19,586 nt of DNA from Verrucomicrobiaceae bacterium UBA7681 (GCA_002482965.1 DLGZ01000073.1:224923-244508); one strand, 5' to 3'. Counted from the first letter of the stretch, positions 1-7,172 are shown. The notes: a model not told the origin generated them from the sequence alone. Made by a program: numbers and translations.

Positions 1-491
1 GCACGCCCCGCTTCAAACCGAAACATGCCCAGCGTGCGAAACAGCCGCCCATGCTCCGGCTCCTGCTGCTGATTAACGATGACCTTCGCCTCCCCATCCG
101 CATGATGAATGGTCACCGGCGTCTTCGTCGAACGCCGCACATTATAGCAATGCGCCAGCCGCACCTCATACCAGCCCGCCTTGGACACCGTGGGCGTGAA
201 GGTCACCGACTTGCTCCCCTTCCCTGCCTTCATGTCATGCAGATAACCCAGCCCAACATACGGCGGCGTGTGCGTGGAGTACTGCCACTCCCCCACCAAC
301 TCCGCATCCATTTCATCCACCACCATCCCCGGCAGTGATCCCACATCCGCCACAATGAACTTCACCATCTCCTGCCGGTCCACCTCACCTGGAGGATGAA
401 TGTTCGGGACCGCCTTCGGGTGCGGCTTGAGCGTTTCGGCGGCCATGACGGCGCTGAAGAGAACTACCGCGGCGATCAAAAAGAATCTCAT
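1..491 (-). CDS. Secreted golvesin/xanthan-lyase-domain protein, C-terminus beyond the window
   Basis: The frame is open from an ATG at 489-491 to the window edge, so only the first 163 residues are visible. Residues 1-20 form a typical signal peptide (MRFFLIAAVV, then a stretch ending AVMAA). The region from about residue 70 on resembles the beta-rich golvesin C-terminal or xanthan-lyase carbohydrate-binding-like domain: YVGLGYLHDM, then SVTFTPTVSKAGWYEVRL, then VTIHHADGEAKVIVNQQQ. In Planctomycetes and Verrucomicrobia this domain is often attached to secreted FAD-dependent oxidoreductases or other carbohydrate-active proteins. No catalytic domain is visible here, so the activity cannot be named. 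The start lies 19 nt after the stop of the upstream dehydrogenase/cytochrome gene on the same strand, which suggests co-transcription. No clear ribosome binding site precedes the start. Confidence 0.78.
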   Translation of the reverse strand, partial: MRFFLIAAVVLFSAVMAAETLKPHPKAVPNIHPPGEVDRQEMVKFIVADVGSLPGMVVDEMDAELVGEWQYSTHTPPYVGLGYLHDMKAGKGSKSVTFTPTVSKAGWYEVRLAHCYNVRRSTKTPVTIHHADGEAKVIVNQQQEPEHGRLFRTLGMFRFEAGR

Positions 492-510
492 AGTCGCAAG
501 TTATGCTTGA

Positions 511-3500
511 TCACTTTCCCGCCTTCTCATTCATCAAATATCCCAGCAGATTGATGAACGTCGCCTCATCCAGCATCTGCCCAAACACAGGCGGCATCAG
601 CGACATGGGGGTCGTCACATCCTTCGCGAGATCGTTCTTGGAAACACGATGCTCCTGACCTGCGGCATCGGCGAGGATGAGCACCTGGCCCGCTTCGCCT
701 TTGAGGAAGCCACTCAAAGCGGAGCCATCCTTCAGCGTCAGCGTGTGCAGATGGAAATGCGCGTCCACGTTGCGATTCGGATCCAGGATGTCCTCGCACA
801 ACCGCTCCGCCCCGCGCGCGCCGATGCCATCAAGCTGCGGGCCGATCAAACCACCTGCCCCACGGATCTGATGACACACCGCGCAGTTCGTGGTGAACAC
901 CACCTTCCCCGCCGCCACATCCGGCTTCGCCTTCGCAAACGCCGCCGTCCGCGTGGCAATCAACGCATCCAACTGCTTTCTCTGCTCCGGTGAAACCGGC
1001 AACGGCGGCGGCGCAGGTCTTGGCGGCAGATACGCCACAAGCTTCTCACGCAACGCCGCCGGTGCCGTGTGCTGCAAAAGCATGGCGAGTGTTTTCAGCG
1101 CGCTGCGTGTGCTGTCCTCATTCTGAAAATCATTCACACTGACCACCGCCGGCTCAATGCGCGTCACCCCCAGCCACGCATAGGACTTCCCATCATCACC
1201 ATCCACGATCTCAAGCCGCACCGACTTGCCTGCATGTTTCGCGAGATCCAGTTCCACCCGCTGGCACACATCATGGCGCGGCGGGAACACACTCGCGAGC
1301 GTCGCTCCGCTCTGCACATCCACCACACGCACCAAATTCTTGTCATGCGCCTTCACCGTCGGTGGCCCGCGATGACCATTGATCCACAGCGCAAGCTTCT
1401 CCGGCGCAGCAAAAGATTGGGATGTCATCACCCCCGTGCGCTTCTCCTCATCTCCACCGCCCTTGGCCATGCTCTGCAACACCTGCGCCTCCGCACCATC
1501 CGCACACTTCCGAGTCTGCAACGACCACTTGGCATCGCCCAACGCGGTCCAAGCGGGCACCGGCTGTTTGCTCGTGGAATCGAGCAGTTGCGTGGCCAGC
1601 TCCTGCGCCCATTGCAGCAGTTCGGGATTCGCAGGCGCTCCGCGCTCGCTGAGGCCATTGTCGATGGCTTGAACCAGATCGAGTTGGGACGAAGCAGGCT
1701 TGTCTTGGCACGCCATGCGGCTTTCGCGCATCGCGGTATGCAGCAGATCAGCGTCTCCATAACGCGCAAGATGCTGAAGTACCTGCGCCCGGCTCATCGA
1801 CGCTTTCTTTTCCAGCGTTTCCATGCGCCACAACCACGCGCTGGCTTCGGCGTTCGGCACGGCAAGAACCACCTCAGCGGCAGCATACGCATCCGGTGGA
1901 AGCGCCTTCAAATTAGCAGGCACCAGCAAAATTCTGCGCAATGCAATTTTGACAGTGAGTAGCAACGTTTCATCGGGAATACTTTTCCTCAACAGCGAAA
2001 CCGCCTCTTCAACAGCTGCTCGATCTTCGGAGATACCCATCGCCTCGGCACCTGCCTTTTTTCGTTCCGAAGAAGCTCTGGTTTCACGACGCGTGTTAGG
2101 ATCCAACTCGAATCGTTCGCGCGAAATCAACATCTTCCCTCCATTGAAGTCCCCTTGAGCACGATTCTGCGCAAACAACCCGGGAATTCCTGCCGAGCCT
2201 TTAAAGGCACTCAATATTTTGAGCGCGTGTGTTTCACAGTAAGCATCAAGTTCGAACAATTTCTGGAATTGTGTCCAGCTTGCTTTTTCAAGCCTTGCAG
2301 CAATCCACATGGAATGAACGAGTCGGTTTAGCACCTGATCTCCGCCAGTAGGTTCCACTTTTTTGGCAACGTCATATGCCGTTTCTCCGCGCTCATAGAC
2401 CGTTTGCGTGGCAAGGTAGCGGCTTGTTAGATTCTTCGCTTCCAACTGCGTGGCCAGATCTTTGTCTGACAACTCCGTTAGATTTGCTTCCGAAAGCAAT
2501 TGGGTTTGCCCCGTCTTCACCACCCGCCAGATCCTTCCCCTCTCCTTGTCCCTTCCCGGATGATCCAGCGGCACCTCGTAGTGCCCGATGATCTTGTTGT
2601 AAAAATCCGCGATGTAGAGCGCGTTGTCAGGCCCTAGCTGGAGATCAACGGGCCGGAACCACGGATCATCGCTGGTGATGAAGTCGGCCTGCTCATTCGC
2701 CTTCGGCGTGGAACCCTTGAAGGTGACCTTGTCATGGTTCACACGCGAAGTGACGCAGTTGCCCACAAACATGTGGTCGTCCCACTCCGAACCCCACACA
2801 CCGCCATCCATGTACACGATGCCGCAGATCCCCGTGGAACCGTGGCTGTGCTCACACATCACCGGCGCGAAGCCGAGCCCATCATCTGCTTTGCCGAAGC
2901 TGGGATAACACGCACCACGGATGAGTTGGTAAATCGGCGAGCTGTGGCAGTCGGCACTGTAAAGATTCCCAAAACGATCCCAACACAGGCCGAAGGGATT
3001 CACCTGCCCACTCGTCCACTTTTCGACACGCGAACCGTCGGGCCGAAAACGAAACACATTACCGCTGTGAAGATCCAGCGTGCTGCCATCCCTGGCTTTC
3101 AAGTGACTGGTGTTATTAAACCCATGCGTCGCATACACCCAGCCATCCAGCCCCATGCGGAAGCTGCTGCACATCCCATGCGTGTCCTTTTCATAACCCA
3201 GCGGGCCGAAGAGAATCTCGCGATGGTCCGCTTTGTCATCGCCATCCGTATCAGCAAAATACCAGATGTTCGGAATGCTCCACGCAATACATCCCGCCTT
3301 GTGCTCCGGCTTGTGCCAGGGCAGCACTCCCGTGGGGATGTTCAGCCCACCAGCAAAATCCGTGACCTTGTCCGCCTTGCCATCCCCATCCGTATCTTCC
3401 AGGATTTTGATCGCATCACGGCTGTCCTTCACGCGTGTACCTTTCTCGTCAGACCAGCGGCTTTTGTCGGCGGAGTAGGGATACTCACCCGTCGATGACA

Positions 3501-3723
3501 CCCACAGCCGACCTCGCGCATCGAAGGCCATGTTGATCGGCTTGTTGATCATCGGCTCGCTGGCAAAGAGCTGCACGGTGAAACCCGGCGGCACATGCAG
3601 CCCCGCACGCTCCTGCTCCGGCGTCAGTGCCTCCGTCTCACGTACGAGGCGCATCTTGTCCTCCGCCGCATGCACGCTGGCGGCGAGGGTGCATGCAGTA
3701 AGAAGGAAGCGGAGGAATGACAT
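511..3723 (-). CDS. PVC-type secreted dehydrogenase with C-terminal cytochrome c (CxxCH) domain
   Basis: This is a 1070-residue exported protein with a signal peptide at residues 1-19 (MSFLRFLLTA, ending SVHA). Residues of about 40-405 match the beta-propeller of putative membrane-bound dehydrogenases (the Piru_Ver_Nterm/sorbosone-dehydrogenase-like type): FDARGRLWV, DTDGDGKADKV, FRMGLDGWVYATHG, LQLGPDNALYIADF. A long, probably helical, HEAT-like middle follows, then a beta-rich stretch near 840-900. The end is a short cytochrome c domain of the PVC haem-binding type, with haem attachment at Cys947-Cys950-His951 (CAVCH) and a likely Met axial ligand further on in the MSLMPP segment. Family knowledge suggests periplasmic oxidation of sugars or alcohols, passing electrons to the fused haem. 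The substrate is unknown. The gene lies 32 nt after the DCC-family gene and 19 nt before the golvesin-domain gene. About 1910-2500 (residues 408-605) is visibly AT-richer than the rest. Confidence 0.93.
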   Translation of the reverse strand: MSFLRFLLTACTLAASVHAAEDKMRLVRETEALTPEQERAGLHVPPGFTVQLFASEPMINKPINMAFDARGRLWVSSTGEYPYSADKSRWSDEKGTRVKDSRDAIKILEDTDGDGKADKVTDFAGGLNIPTGVLPWHKPEHKAGCIAWSIPNIWYFADTDGDDKADHREILFGPLGYEKDTHGMCSSFRMGLDGWVYATHGFNNTSHLKARDGSTLDLHSGNVFRFRPDGSRVEKWTSGQVNPFGLCWDRFGNLYSADCHSSPIYQLIRGACYPSFGKADDGLGFAPVMCEHSHGSTGICGIVYMDGGVWGSEWDDHMFVGNCVTSRVNHDKVTFKGSTPKANEQADFITSDDPWFRPVDLQLGPDNALYIADFYNKIIGHYEVPLDHPGRDKERGRIWRVVKTGQTQLLSEANLTELSDKDLATQLEAKNLTSRYLATQTVYERGETAYDVAKKVEPTGGDQVLNRLVHSMWIAARLEKASWTQFQKLFELDAYCETHALKILSAFKGSAGIPGLFAQNRAQGDFNGGKMLISRERFELDPNTRRETRASSERKKAGAEAMGISEDRAAVEEAVSLLRKSIPDETLLLTVKIALRRILLVPANLKALPPDAYAAAEVVLAVPNAEASAWLWRMETLEKKASMSRAQVLQHLARYGDADLLHTAMRESRMACQDKPASSQLDLVQAIDNGLSERGAPANPELLQWAQELATQLLDSTSKQPVPAWTALGDAKWSLQTRKCADGAEAQVLQSMAKGGGDEEKRTGVMTSQSFAAPEKLALWINGHRGPPTVKAHDKNLVRVVDVQSGATLASVFPPRHDVCQRVELDLAKHAGKSVRLEIVDGDDGKSYAWLGVTRIEPAVVSVNDFQNEDSTRSALKTLAMLLQHTAPAALREKLVAYLPPRPAPPPLPVSPEQRKQLDALIATRTAAFAKAKPDVAAGKVVFTTNCAVCHQIRGAGGLIGPQLDGIGARGAERLCEDILDPNRNVDAHFHLHTLTLKDGSALSGFLKGEAGQVLILADAAGQEHRVSKNDLAKDVTTPMSLMPPVFGQMLDEATFINLLGYLMNEKAGK

Positions 3724-3755
3724 TCAGCCATTACAGCGCAGAGCGCCCGCTTCAT

Positions 3756-4199
3756 TCAAGCCTCGTTTCGTGTTTCAATCGAACACGCCCCATTATCACA
3801 GGCCGTCTCCGTGATCTGCGCCCGCAGCGCTTCATCACTGCGCAGGCGCAGCAGATGGGAAAGACCGATGCGGTTGCTTGAAATCCAGTGCACCACACGC
3901 CGGGCCATCTGCTGCATCGCCGGACTCGCGAGGCGCAGGGACCACTCGCGATACTCACGCAGCGCCCACAGGCAGGTCACCCACGCCCCAGCACCCTGCC
4001 AGAGCGAGCCATCATCGCCCATCACAACGATTTCTTGATCAGCGCGCAGATTGGGAAGATCCGGGCAACGCTGTCGTGCCTGATCCGAATCGTAAGGCAG
4101 AAACTCCAGCCTCACATACGCGGCCTGTTCGAGCATCCATCGCCGAAAGCGTGAGCACAAGCCGCAGCGGGCATCGTAGAAGATGGTGAGGGTGTTCAT
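3756..4199 (-). CDS. DCC-family (DUF393) thiol-disulfide oxidoreductase-like protein
   Basis: The protein is 147 residues, the usual size of the DUF393/DCC family. The diagnostic N-terminal motif is present: TIFYDARCGLCSRFRRWM, with the paired cysteines Cys12 and Cys15 in a thioredoxin-like first strand and helix. There is no signal peptide, so it is probably cytoplasmic or associated with the inner face of the membrane. The family is predicted to have thiol-disulfide exchange activity, but in most cases no substrate is known. A second pair, Cys134 and Cys139 (ACDNGACS), sits in the last 15 residues and could form a C-terminal redox or metal site. It is the last gene of the GbsR cluster, starting 2 nt after the stop of the preceding membrane-protein gene, which strongly suggests translational linkage. 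The next gene on the strand begins 32 nt further on, so read-through to it is possible. Confidence 0.92.
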   Translation of the reverse strand: MNTLTIFYDARCGLCSRFRRWMLEQAAYVRLEFLPYDSDQARQRCPDLPNLRADQEIVVMGDDGSLWQGAGAWVTCLWALREYREWSLRLASPAMQQMARRVVHWISSNRIGLSHLLRLRSDEALRAQITETACDNGACSIETRNEA

Positions 4200-4201
4200 G
4201 G

Positions 4202-4651
4202 CTAATTCTGCATTGGTTCTCGATCACGCGACCTCACGTAGGCCGCGACCATTCCCGTGATGCCAGGGCTGCTCAGCAGGAAGAAGGCTTGCCAAGTAAA
4301 AAGTTCAGAACCGTTATTTGTTGAACCATCGCGCAAAAAAGCACTCCCCCAGATGATGACAATCACACTGCTCCCGGCCAAGAATCCAAAAATCGAGGCT
4401 GGCAAGGGCCTGCGCAGCTTGGAATGATCAGGTATCAGCAGGTCAACGGGCAGGAAGATCACGAGCCATGCCGCAAGTATCACGACGCCTGTGGCCGCGC
4501 CAAGGTAGAGCACCTTCATGGCATCCTGAATCCGAATTTCGTCAAAAGGGACATCGAGAAGTAATCCCAGCCAGCAGACGATGTTGCAGGCAATCCAGCC
4601 ACACAACATCGCGAGGAATGACAGCTTCAATTTGCGCATAAACGTTTTCAC
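4202..4651 (-). CDS. Small four-helix integral membrane protein, uncharacterised
   Basis: I do not recognise this family. The 149-residue product has four hydrophobic stretches, at about residues 9-33, 46-73, 84-107 and 116-138, and a charged C-terminus (RSRDREPMQN). With the GTG start at 4649-4651 it overlaps the upstream stop by 4 nt (GTGA), a typical coupled junction. An alternative ATG lies at 4637-4639, four codons in, and is equally plausible; neither has a good ribosome binding site. The following DCC gene begins 2 nt after this stop. The base composition is visibly AT-richer than the flanking genes, so it may be a later arrival in the operon. No catalytic motif, conserved cysteines or charged membrane residues point to a function. 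Confidence 0.77.
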   Translation of the reverse strand: MKTFMRKLKLSFLAMLCGWIACNIVCWLGLLLDVPFDEIRIQDAMKVLYLGAATGVVILAAWLVIFLPVDLLIPDHSKLRRPLPASIFGFLAGSSVIVIIWGSAFLRDGSTNNGSELFTWQAFFLLSSPGITGMVAAYVRSRDREPMQN

Positions 4652-5064
4652 AGCGTGTCGAGAATATCATGCGCTTTGCTGACGCGGTGCATCGGCGGCA
4701 CCGGCGGTGGCAGGTTCGCCAGCGTGGCGCGGCGACGCATGCGGGTGAAGACGTAGAGGTTGAAGAAGTGCATGCCGCCCAGCATGAGCAGAACCACACC
4801 CATCTTGCCGCTGAGCAGCTCAAAAACGCCGCGTGCTCCGGTGGTTTCCTCCGTGCTTTTCAGATACAGCGAGACGAAGCCGATGTTCATGAGATAGAAG
4901 CCGACAACGAGCAGGTGATTGACGCTGTCGGCGAGGTCCGTGTTCCCATTGAAGCAATCAACGAGGAAGATGCGGCCATTTTTGTGCAGAGTACGCGCCA
5001 CCCAGACCGTCATGCTGACAGCGAGGATGAGGTAGAGGGTGTAGCTGATGACGGTTTCGTTCAT
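4648..5064 (-). CDS. Three-helix integral membrane protein, conserved but uncharacterised type
   Basis: The 138-residue protein has hydrophobic segments at about residues 5-23 (YTLYLILAVSMTVWVARTL), 50-68 (HLLVVGFYLMNIGFVSLYL) and 84-106 (KMGVVLLMLGGMHFFNLYVF). A polar loop between the first two, with the motif LADSVNHLLVVGFY, looks strongly conserved. From memory, similar proteins without a function occur in distant phyla such as Actinobacteria; this is unverified. The C-terminus carries a basic patch (TRMRRR) followed by PPPVPP, probably cytoplasmic. The start ATG at 5062-5064 is 39 nt after the upstream stop, the largest gap inside the downstream part of the cluster. The end overlaps the next gene by 4 nt. 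A membrane role in the same process as the acyltransferase is inferred from context only. Confidence 0.82.
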   Translation of the reverse strand: MNETVISYTLYLILAVSMTVWVARTLHKNGRIFLVDCFNGNTDLADSVNHLLVVGFYLMNIGFVSLYLKSTEETTGARGVFELLSGKMGVVLLMLGGMHFFNLYVFTRMRRRATLANLPPPVPPMHRVSKAHDILDTL

Positions 5065-5103
5065 ATGGGTGTGTGGTTTGTGTTTGTAGTGAGGGAAAAG
5101 TTT

Positions 5104-5514
5104 TCAGCGTGGGGCCAGTGCCGCGAAGGCATACACGGCCGCCTGAGCGATGAAGGCCGCTGTGAGCGTGTGGTAGCCGACCCTGCGTGCCGTGCTGGTG
5201 AGGAACTCGCTGGCATCAAAGATGAAGAACTGCACAAACAGCCGCACCGACCAGAAGACTGCGATGAAGGCCGCCAGCGAACGTGCCACAGGCTCTCCAG
5301 CCGCCATGGCCTGCGCATGCAGCAGCGTCAGCGTGCCGAGCCCCGCAATCATGAGCACAATGAACGCGCCATAGACCCAGAACAGCGAACGCAGGAAGGG
5401 AGGCAGCGCGGCGAGGTGCTTGTCCCACTGCAGTGCCTTCGGCACCATGAAGCTGGCGATCAGGATGCCGAAGTGTCCGAGACCGGCGAGGATGAGAAGT
5501 GTTACAAGGTTCAT
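5104..5514 (-). CDS. Four-helix integral membrane protein, uncharacterised
   Basis: The frame is open to 5631, but I choose the ATG at 5512-5514 because it overlaps the upstream stop as ATGA. The extra 39 upstream residues are proline- and arginine-rich and lie inside the acyltransferase gene. The resulting 136-residue protein has hydrophobic segments at about residues 2-24 (LVTLLILAGLGHFGILIASF), 43-66 (SLFWVYGAFIVLMIAGLGTL), 78-98 (SLAAFIAVFWSVRLFVQFFI) and 114-132. A short motif between helices three and four, FVQFFIFDASEFL, may be functionally important. No known enzyme motif is visible. Tight coupling to the MBOAT-like gene suggests the two act together, perhaps as a complex in the cytoplasmic membrane. 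That is inference. Confidence 0.83.
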   Translation of the reverse strand: MNLVTLLILAGLGHFGILIASFMVPKALQWDKHLAALPPFLRSLFWVYGAFIVLMIAGLGTLTLLHAQAMAAGEPVARSLAAFIAVFWSVRLFVQFFIFDASEFLTSTARRVGYHTLTAAFIAQAAVYAFAALAPR

Positions 5515-6308
5515 GGCAGGGCTCCGATGGCTTTCAAAAAGGGCAGCATCACTTGGTGGATGAAGGGCGGGTGAAACAGCAGGCCTGCTGGCACGATGAG
5601 GAAGGCGAGGGTCCACACCCGGCAGATCCAACCCTCTCTCAGGTGAAGGCGGCGGTTCAGGTCCATGCCGAGCGCCTGCAGGAGGAAGTAGGCCGTGGGG
5701 CCACCCCAGCCCGCCCCCGCAGGCAGCGAAATGGCCACCTCATGCAGCAGGCCAGAGAACGCGAAGACCAGCCAATGGGCTCTTCTCACACCCCAGCGCA
5801 TGGCCACAGGCCGAAAGACGAGCAGGTTCATCCCATCGCGAAACGCGGTGTTCCACCTGCGGCCCCAGAAGTCGGCCAGCGAACCAGCCGCGATGGGGTT
5901 CTTCATCAGCGGCTCGACGGCACGGCCGCGTTGCATCCAAAAGGCTGTGACTAAGTGAAAGCTGCCGAAGTGCAGCACGAAGATGAGCCCCACCATTCCG
6001 ACCCAGGCAGCCATCATCGGCACTTGGGCCAGATGCCGAGCCACTCCCCAAAGCAGCACGGCTCCGAAGATGAGATTTACCATCCCAGCGAGTGCGAGAC
6101 GGAGCACGGCCGCGCCGGGAGCCATGCTCCTGCGGTGGAAGCCTGCAAAGTTGAACGTCGGGCACAGCAGCAGCCAGGCCACGATTTCTGCCGCCGGTGC
6201 GGCCACTCTAGCTTTCCACAGAATCACCACTTTAAAGCTGAAGTAACACCCTGCTGCCAGAAGCCACATGACCAGCCATGGGGGGCAGAGGTGGATGTTT
6301 TCGTTCAT
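5511..6308 (-). CDS. MBOAT/wax-synthase-like membrane acyltransferase
   Basis: This 265-residue protein has about seven to eight hydrophobic segments from residue 11 to the end. The segment FWGRRWN at 147-153 followed by FRDGMNLLVFRPV is characteristic of the wax-synthase branch of MBOAT-like proteins. The candidate active-site His189 lies in a hydrophobic context (FSGLLHEVAISLP), as in MBOAT enzymes, where an invariant His sits in a membrane helix. Such enzymes move acyl groups from acyl-CoA or acyl carrier onto alcohols, sterols, sugars or lipids. The acceptor here cannot be deduced. At 265 residues it is shorter than classic alginate-type MBOATs (about 450-500), in keeping with the wax-synthase type. 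It is the first gene after the GbsR-type regulator and is preceded by a copy of the putative operator. The downstream gene overlaps by 4 nt (ATGA). Confidence 0.8.
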   Translation of the reverse strand: MNENIHLCPPWLVMWLLAAGCYFSFKVVILWKARVAAPAAEIVAWLLLCPTFNFAGFHRRSMAPGAAVLRLALAGMVNLIFGAVLLWGVARHLAQVPMMAAWVGMVGLIFVLHFGSFHLVTAFWMQRGRAVEPLMKNPIAAGSLADFWGRRWNTAFRDGMNLLVFRPVAMRWGVRRAHWLVFAFSGLLHEVAISLPAGAGWGGPTAYFLLQALGMDLNRRLHLREGWICRVWTLAFLIVPAGLLFHPPFIHQVMLPFLKAIGALP

Positions 6309-6314
6309 GGTGGA

Positions 6315-6341
6315 AGTATATTCTGAATTTTCAGTTATTTG
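6315..6341 (-). promoter_or_regulatory. Candidate promoter of the acyltransferase operon
   Basis: Read on the minus strand, a TATACT hexamer (6315-6320) lies 6 nt upstream of the acyltransferase ATG. Further upstream is a TTCACA-like hexamer inside the inverted repeat, but with a long spacer of 19 nt. If the -10 is right, transcription would start at or next to the ATG and the message would be leaderless, in line with the absence of a Shine-Dalgarno sequence. This is motif reading only. Confidence 0.35.
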
Positions 6342-6346
6342 TGAAA
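6329..6346. promoter_or_regulatory. Putative GbsR-type operator, copy 1 (before the acyltransferase operon)
   Basis: The inverted repeat TTTCA-N8-TGAAA (sequence TTTCAGTTATTTGTGAAA) sits in the 56-nt gap between the regulator stop and the acyltransferase start, 20 nt from the ATG. It matches 15 of 18 positions of the second copy at 6889-6906 when that copy is read on the minus strand. Length and symmetry suit a dimeric MarR/GbsR winged-helix protein. Binding is inferred. Confidence 0.6.
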
Positions 6347-6364
6347 CATATGGTCATGAAAAGA

Positions 6365-6886
6365 TCAGCCGAGAAGGCGCATGGCCCACTGCAGGGCGGA
6401 GGCGTGCTTCATGGAGATCACGGTGTCGGCGACTTTGACACCGAAGCTGAGGAATTCGTCGAGGTCCTGCATCTGCTGGTGGAACTCACGGCCAGGACCT
6501 GCCCCCTCATCCTTCGTGCGTGCGGCGCAGTCGCGCAGGAGTTGCATGGCAGGCTCGATCTCGCGGCGTTTGCGCTCCTTCGAGATGGTGATGAAAATCT
6601 TCCAAACATCTTTCTCAGCCTCGAAGTACTCCTTGCGGTCACCCTTCTTGGTAATGATACGCACGAGGTTCCAGCCGACGAGATCCTTCAAATTAGTATG
6701 CGCATTCCCGCGGCTGATCTCCAGCCGCTCCATGACATCGTCCGTACACATCGGCTCCGGGGCGGTCATGAGCAGGGCGTGAATCTGGGCCATCGTGCGG
6801 GGGATGCCCCACTGCGTGCCGAGCGAACCCCACTGCACCACGAATTCTTCGCGGGCTTTTTCCCATTCTGGTAGTTCTTTGCTCAC
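6365..6886 (-). CDS. GbsR/MarR-family winged-helix transcriptional regulator
   Basis: The 173-residue product matches the size and order of the GbsR family. The N-terminal helix (WEKAREEFVVQWGSLGTQWG) is followed by a winged HTH at about residues 28-95, with the diagnostic recognition helix ISRGNAHTNLKDL and the wing VRIITKKGDRKEYFEA. A C-terminal helical dimerisation region completes it. In Bacillus, GbsR and OpcR respond to choline-type compounds and control osmoprotectant uptake, but in other phyla family members control many different neighbours, so the ligand here is open. The start is GTG at 6884-6886; the next Met is residue 32, inside the core fold, so GTG is preferred. A putative operator lies 2 nt upstream of the GTG, which suggests autoregulation. 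The acyltransferase operon begins 56 nt downstream on the same strand and carries a second operator copy. Confidence 0.9.
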   Translation of the reverse strand: MSKELPEWEKAREEFVVQWGSLGTQWGIPRTMAQIHALLMTAPEPMCTDDVMERLEISRGNAHTNLKDLVGWNLVRIITKKGDRKEYFEAEKDVWKIFITISKERKRREIEPAMQLLRDCAARTKDEGAGPGREFHQQMQDLDEFLSFGVKVADTVISMKHASALQWAMRLLG

Positions 6887-6888
6887 AC

Positions 6889-6906
6889 TTTCATTAAAAA
6901 CTGAAA
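6889..6906. promoter_or_regulatory. Putative GbsR-type operator, copy 2 (autoregulatory)
   Basis: The inverted repeat TTTCA-N8-TGAAA (plus-strand sequence TTTCATTAAAAACTGAAA) ends 2 nt from the regulator's GTG start. Read on the minus strand it shares ATTTTCAGTT and the right arm TGAAA with the copy at 6329-6346. It covers the -10 and part of the spacer of the candidate promoter at 6893-6920, the position expected for a repressor site. Confidence 0.6.
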
Positions 6907-6920
6907 ATACCGAAAGGCAA
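6893..6920 (-). promoter_or_regulatory. Candidate promoter of the GbsR-type regulator gene
   Basis: On the minus strand TTGCCT (6915-6920), a 16-nt spacer and TTTAAT (6893-6898) resemble a sigma70-type promoter (4/6 and 5/6 matches). The -10 ends exactly 6 nt before the GTG start, the same spacing as at the acyltransferase promoter, so transcripts would be leaderless. The putative operator overlaps the -10. Confidence 0.42.
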
Positions 6921-7172
6921 GCAGCGTGTTCAAATTTCTCTCACTCGCAGAACTCGTTCACAACGAAGCCTCGACCCACCCAGCACTGTTCTGGTCATCG
7001 TACACGTCCGCTGCCTCACAAAAAGCAAATGAAGGCAGATACAACACCGCAAAGCTCCTGCCATACCGCCTTACTGAAGGCATGTTTTGTAGTCCGCCTT
7101 TAGGCGGTTCCGGGAGGCCTATCTCTCGTAACCGCCCATGTTTGACTGCTGCTCACACAGGAACCCCGCGCC
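6907..7172. other. Intergenic region between the regulator promoter and pdxH, no gene seen
   Basis: This stretch lies upstream of the GbsR gene and downstream of pdxH. I see no convincing coding sequence. A GTG-started plus-strand frame from 6926 runs through the hairpin repeat and on into pdxH antisense, so it looks fortuitous. The notable content is the candidate -35 of the regulator promoter at 6915-6920 and the hairpin element near 7089-7136. Confidence 0.6.
7089..7136. repeat. REP-like hairpin element of the TGTAGTCC type
   Basis: The element begins TGTAGT and continues with the hairpin CCGCC-TTTA-GGCGG (7094-7107). GGCGGTT at 7103-7109 can pair instead with AACCGCC at 7130-7136, giving an alternative 7-bp stem. 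A related element with the same head and a longer stem occurs at 18793-18826 after alaS. It lies 3' of pdxH, where it could help terminate or stabilise transcripts. The repeat assignment rests on only two copies in this window. Confidence 0.5.
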
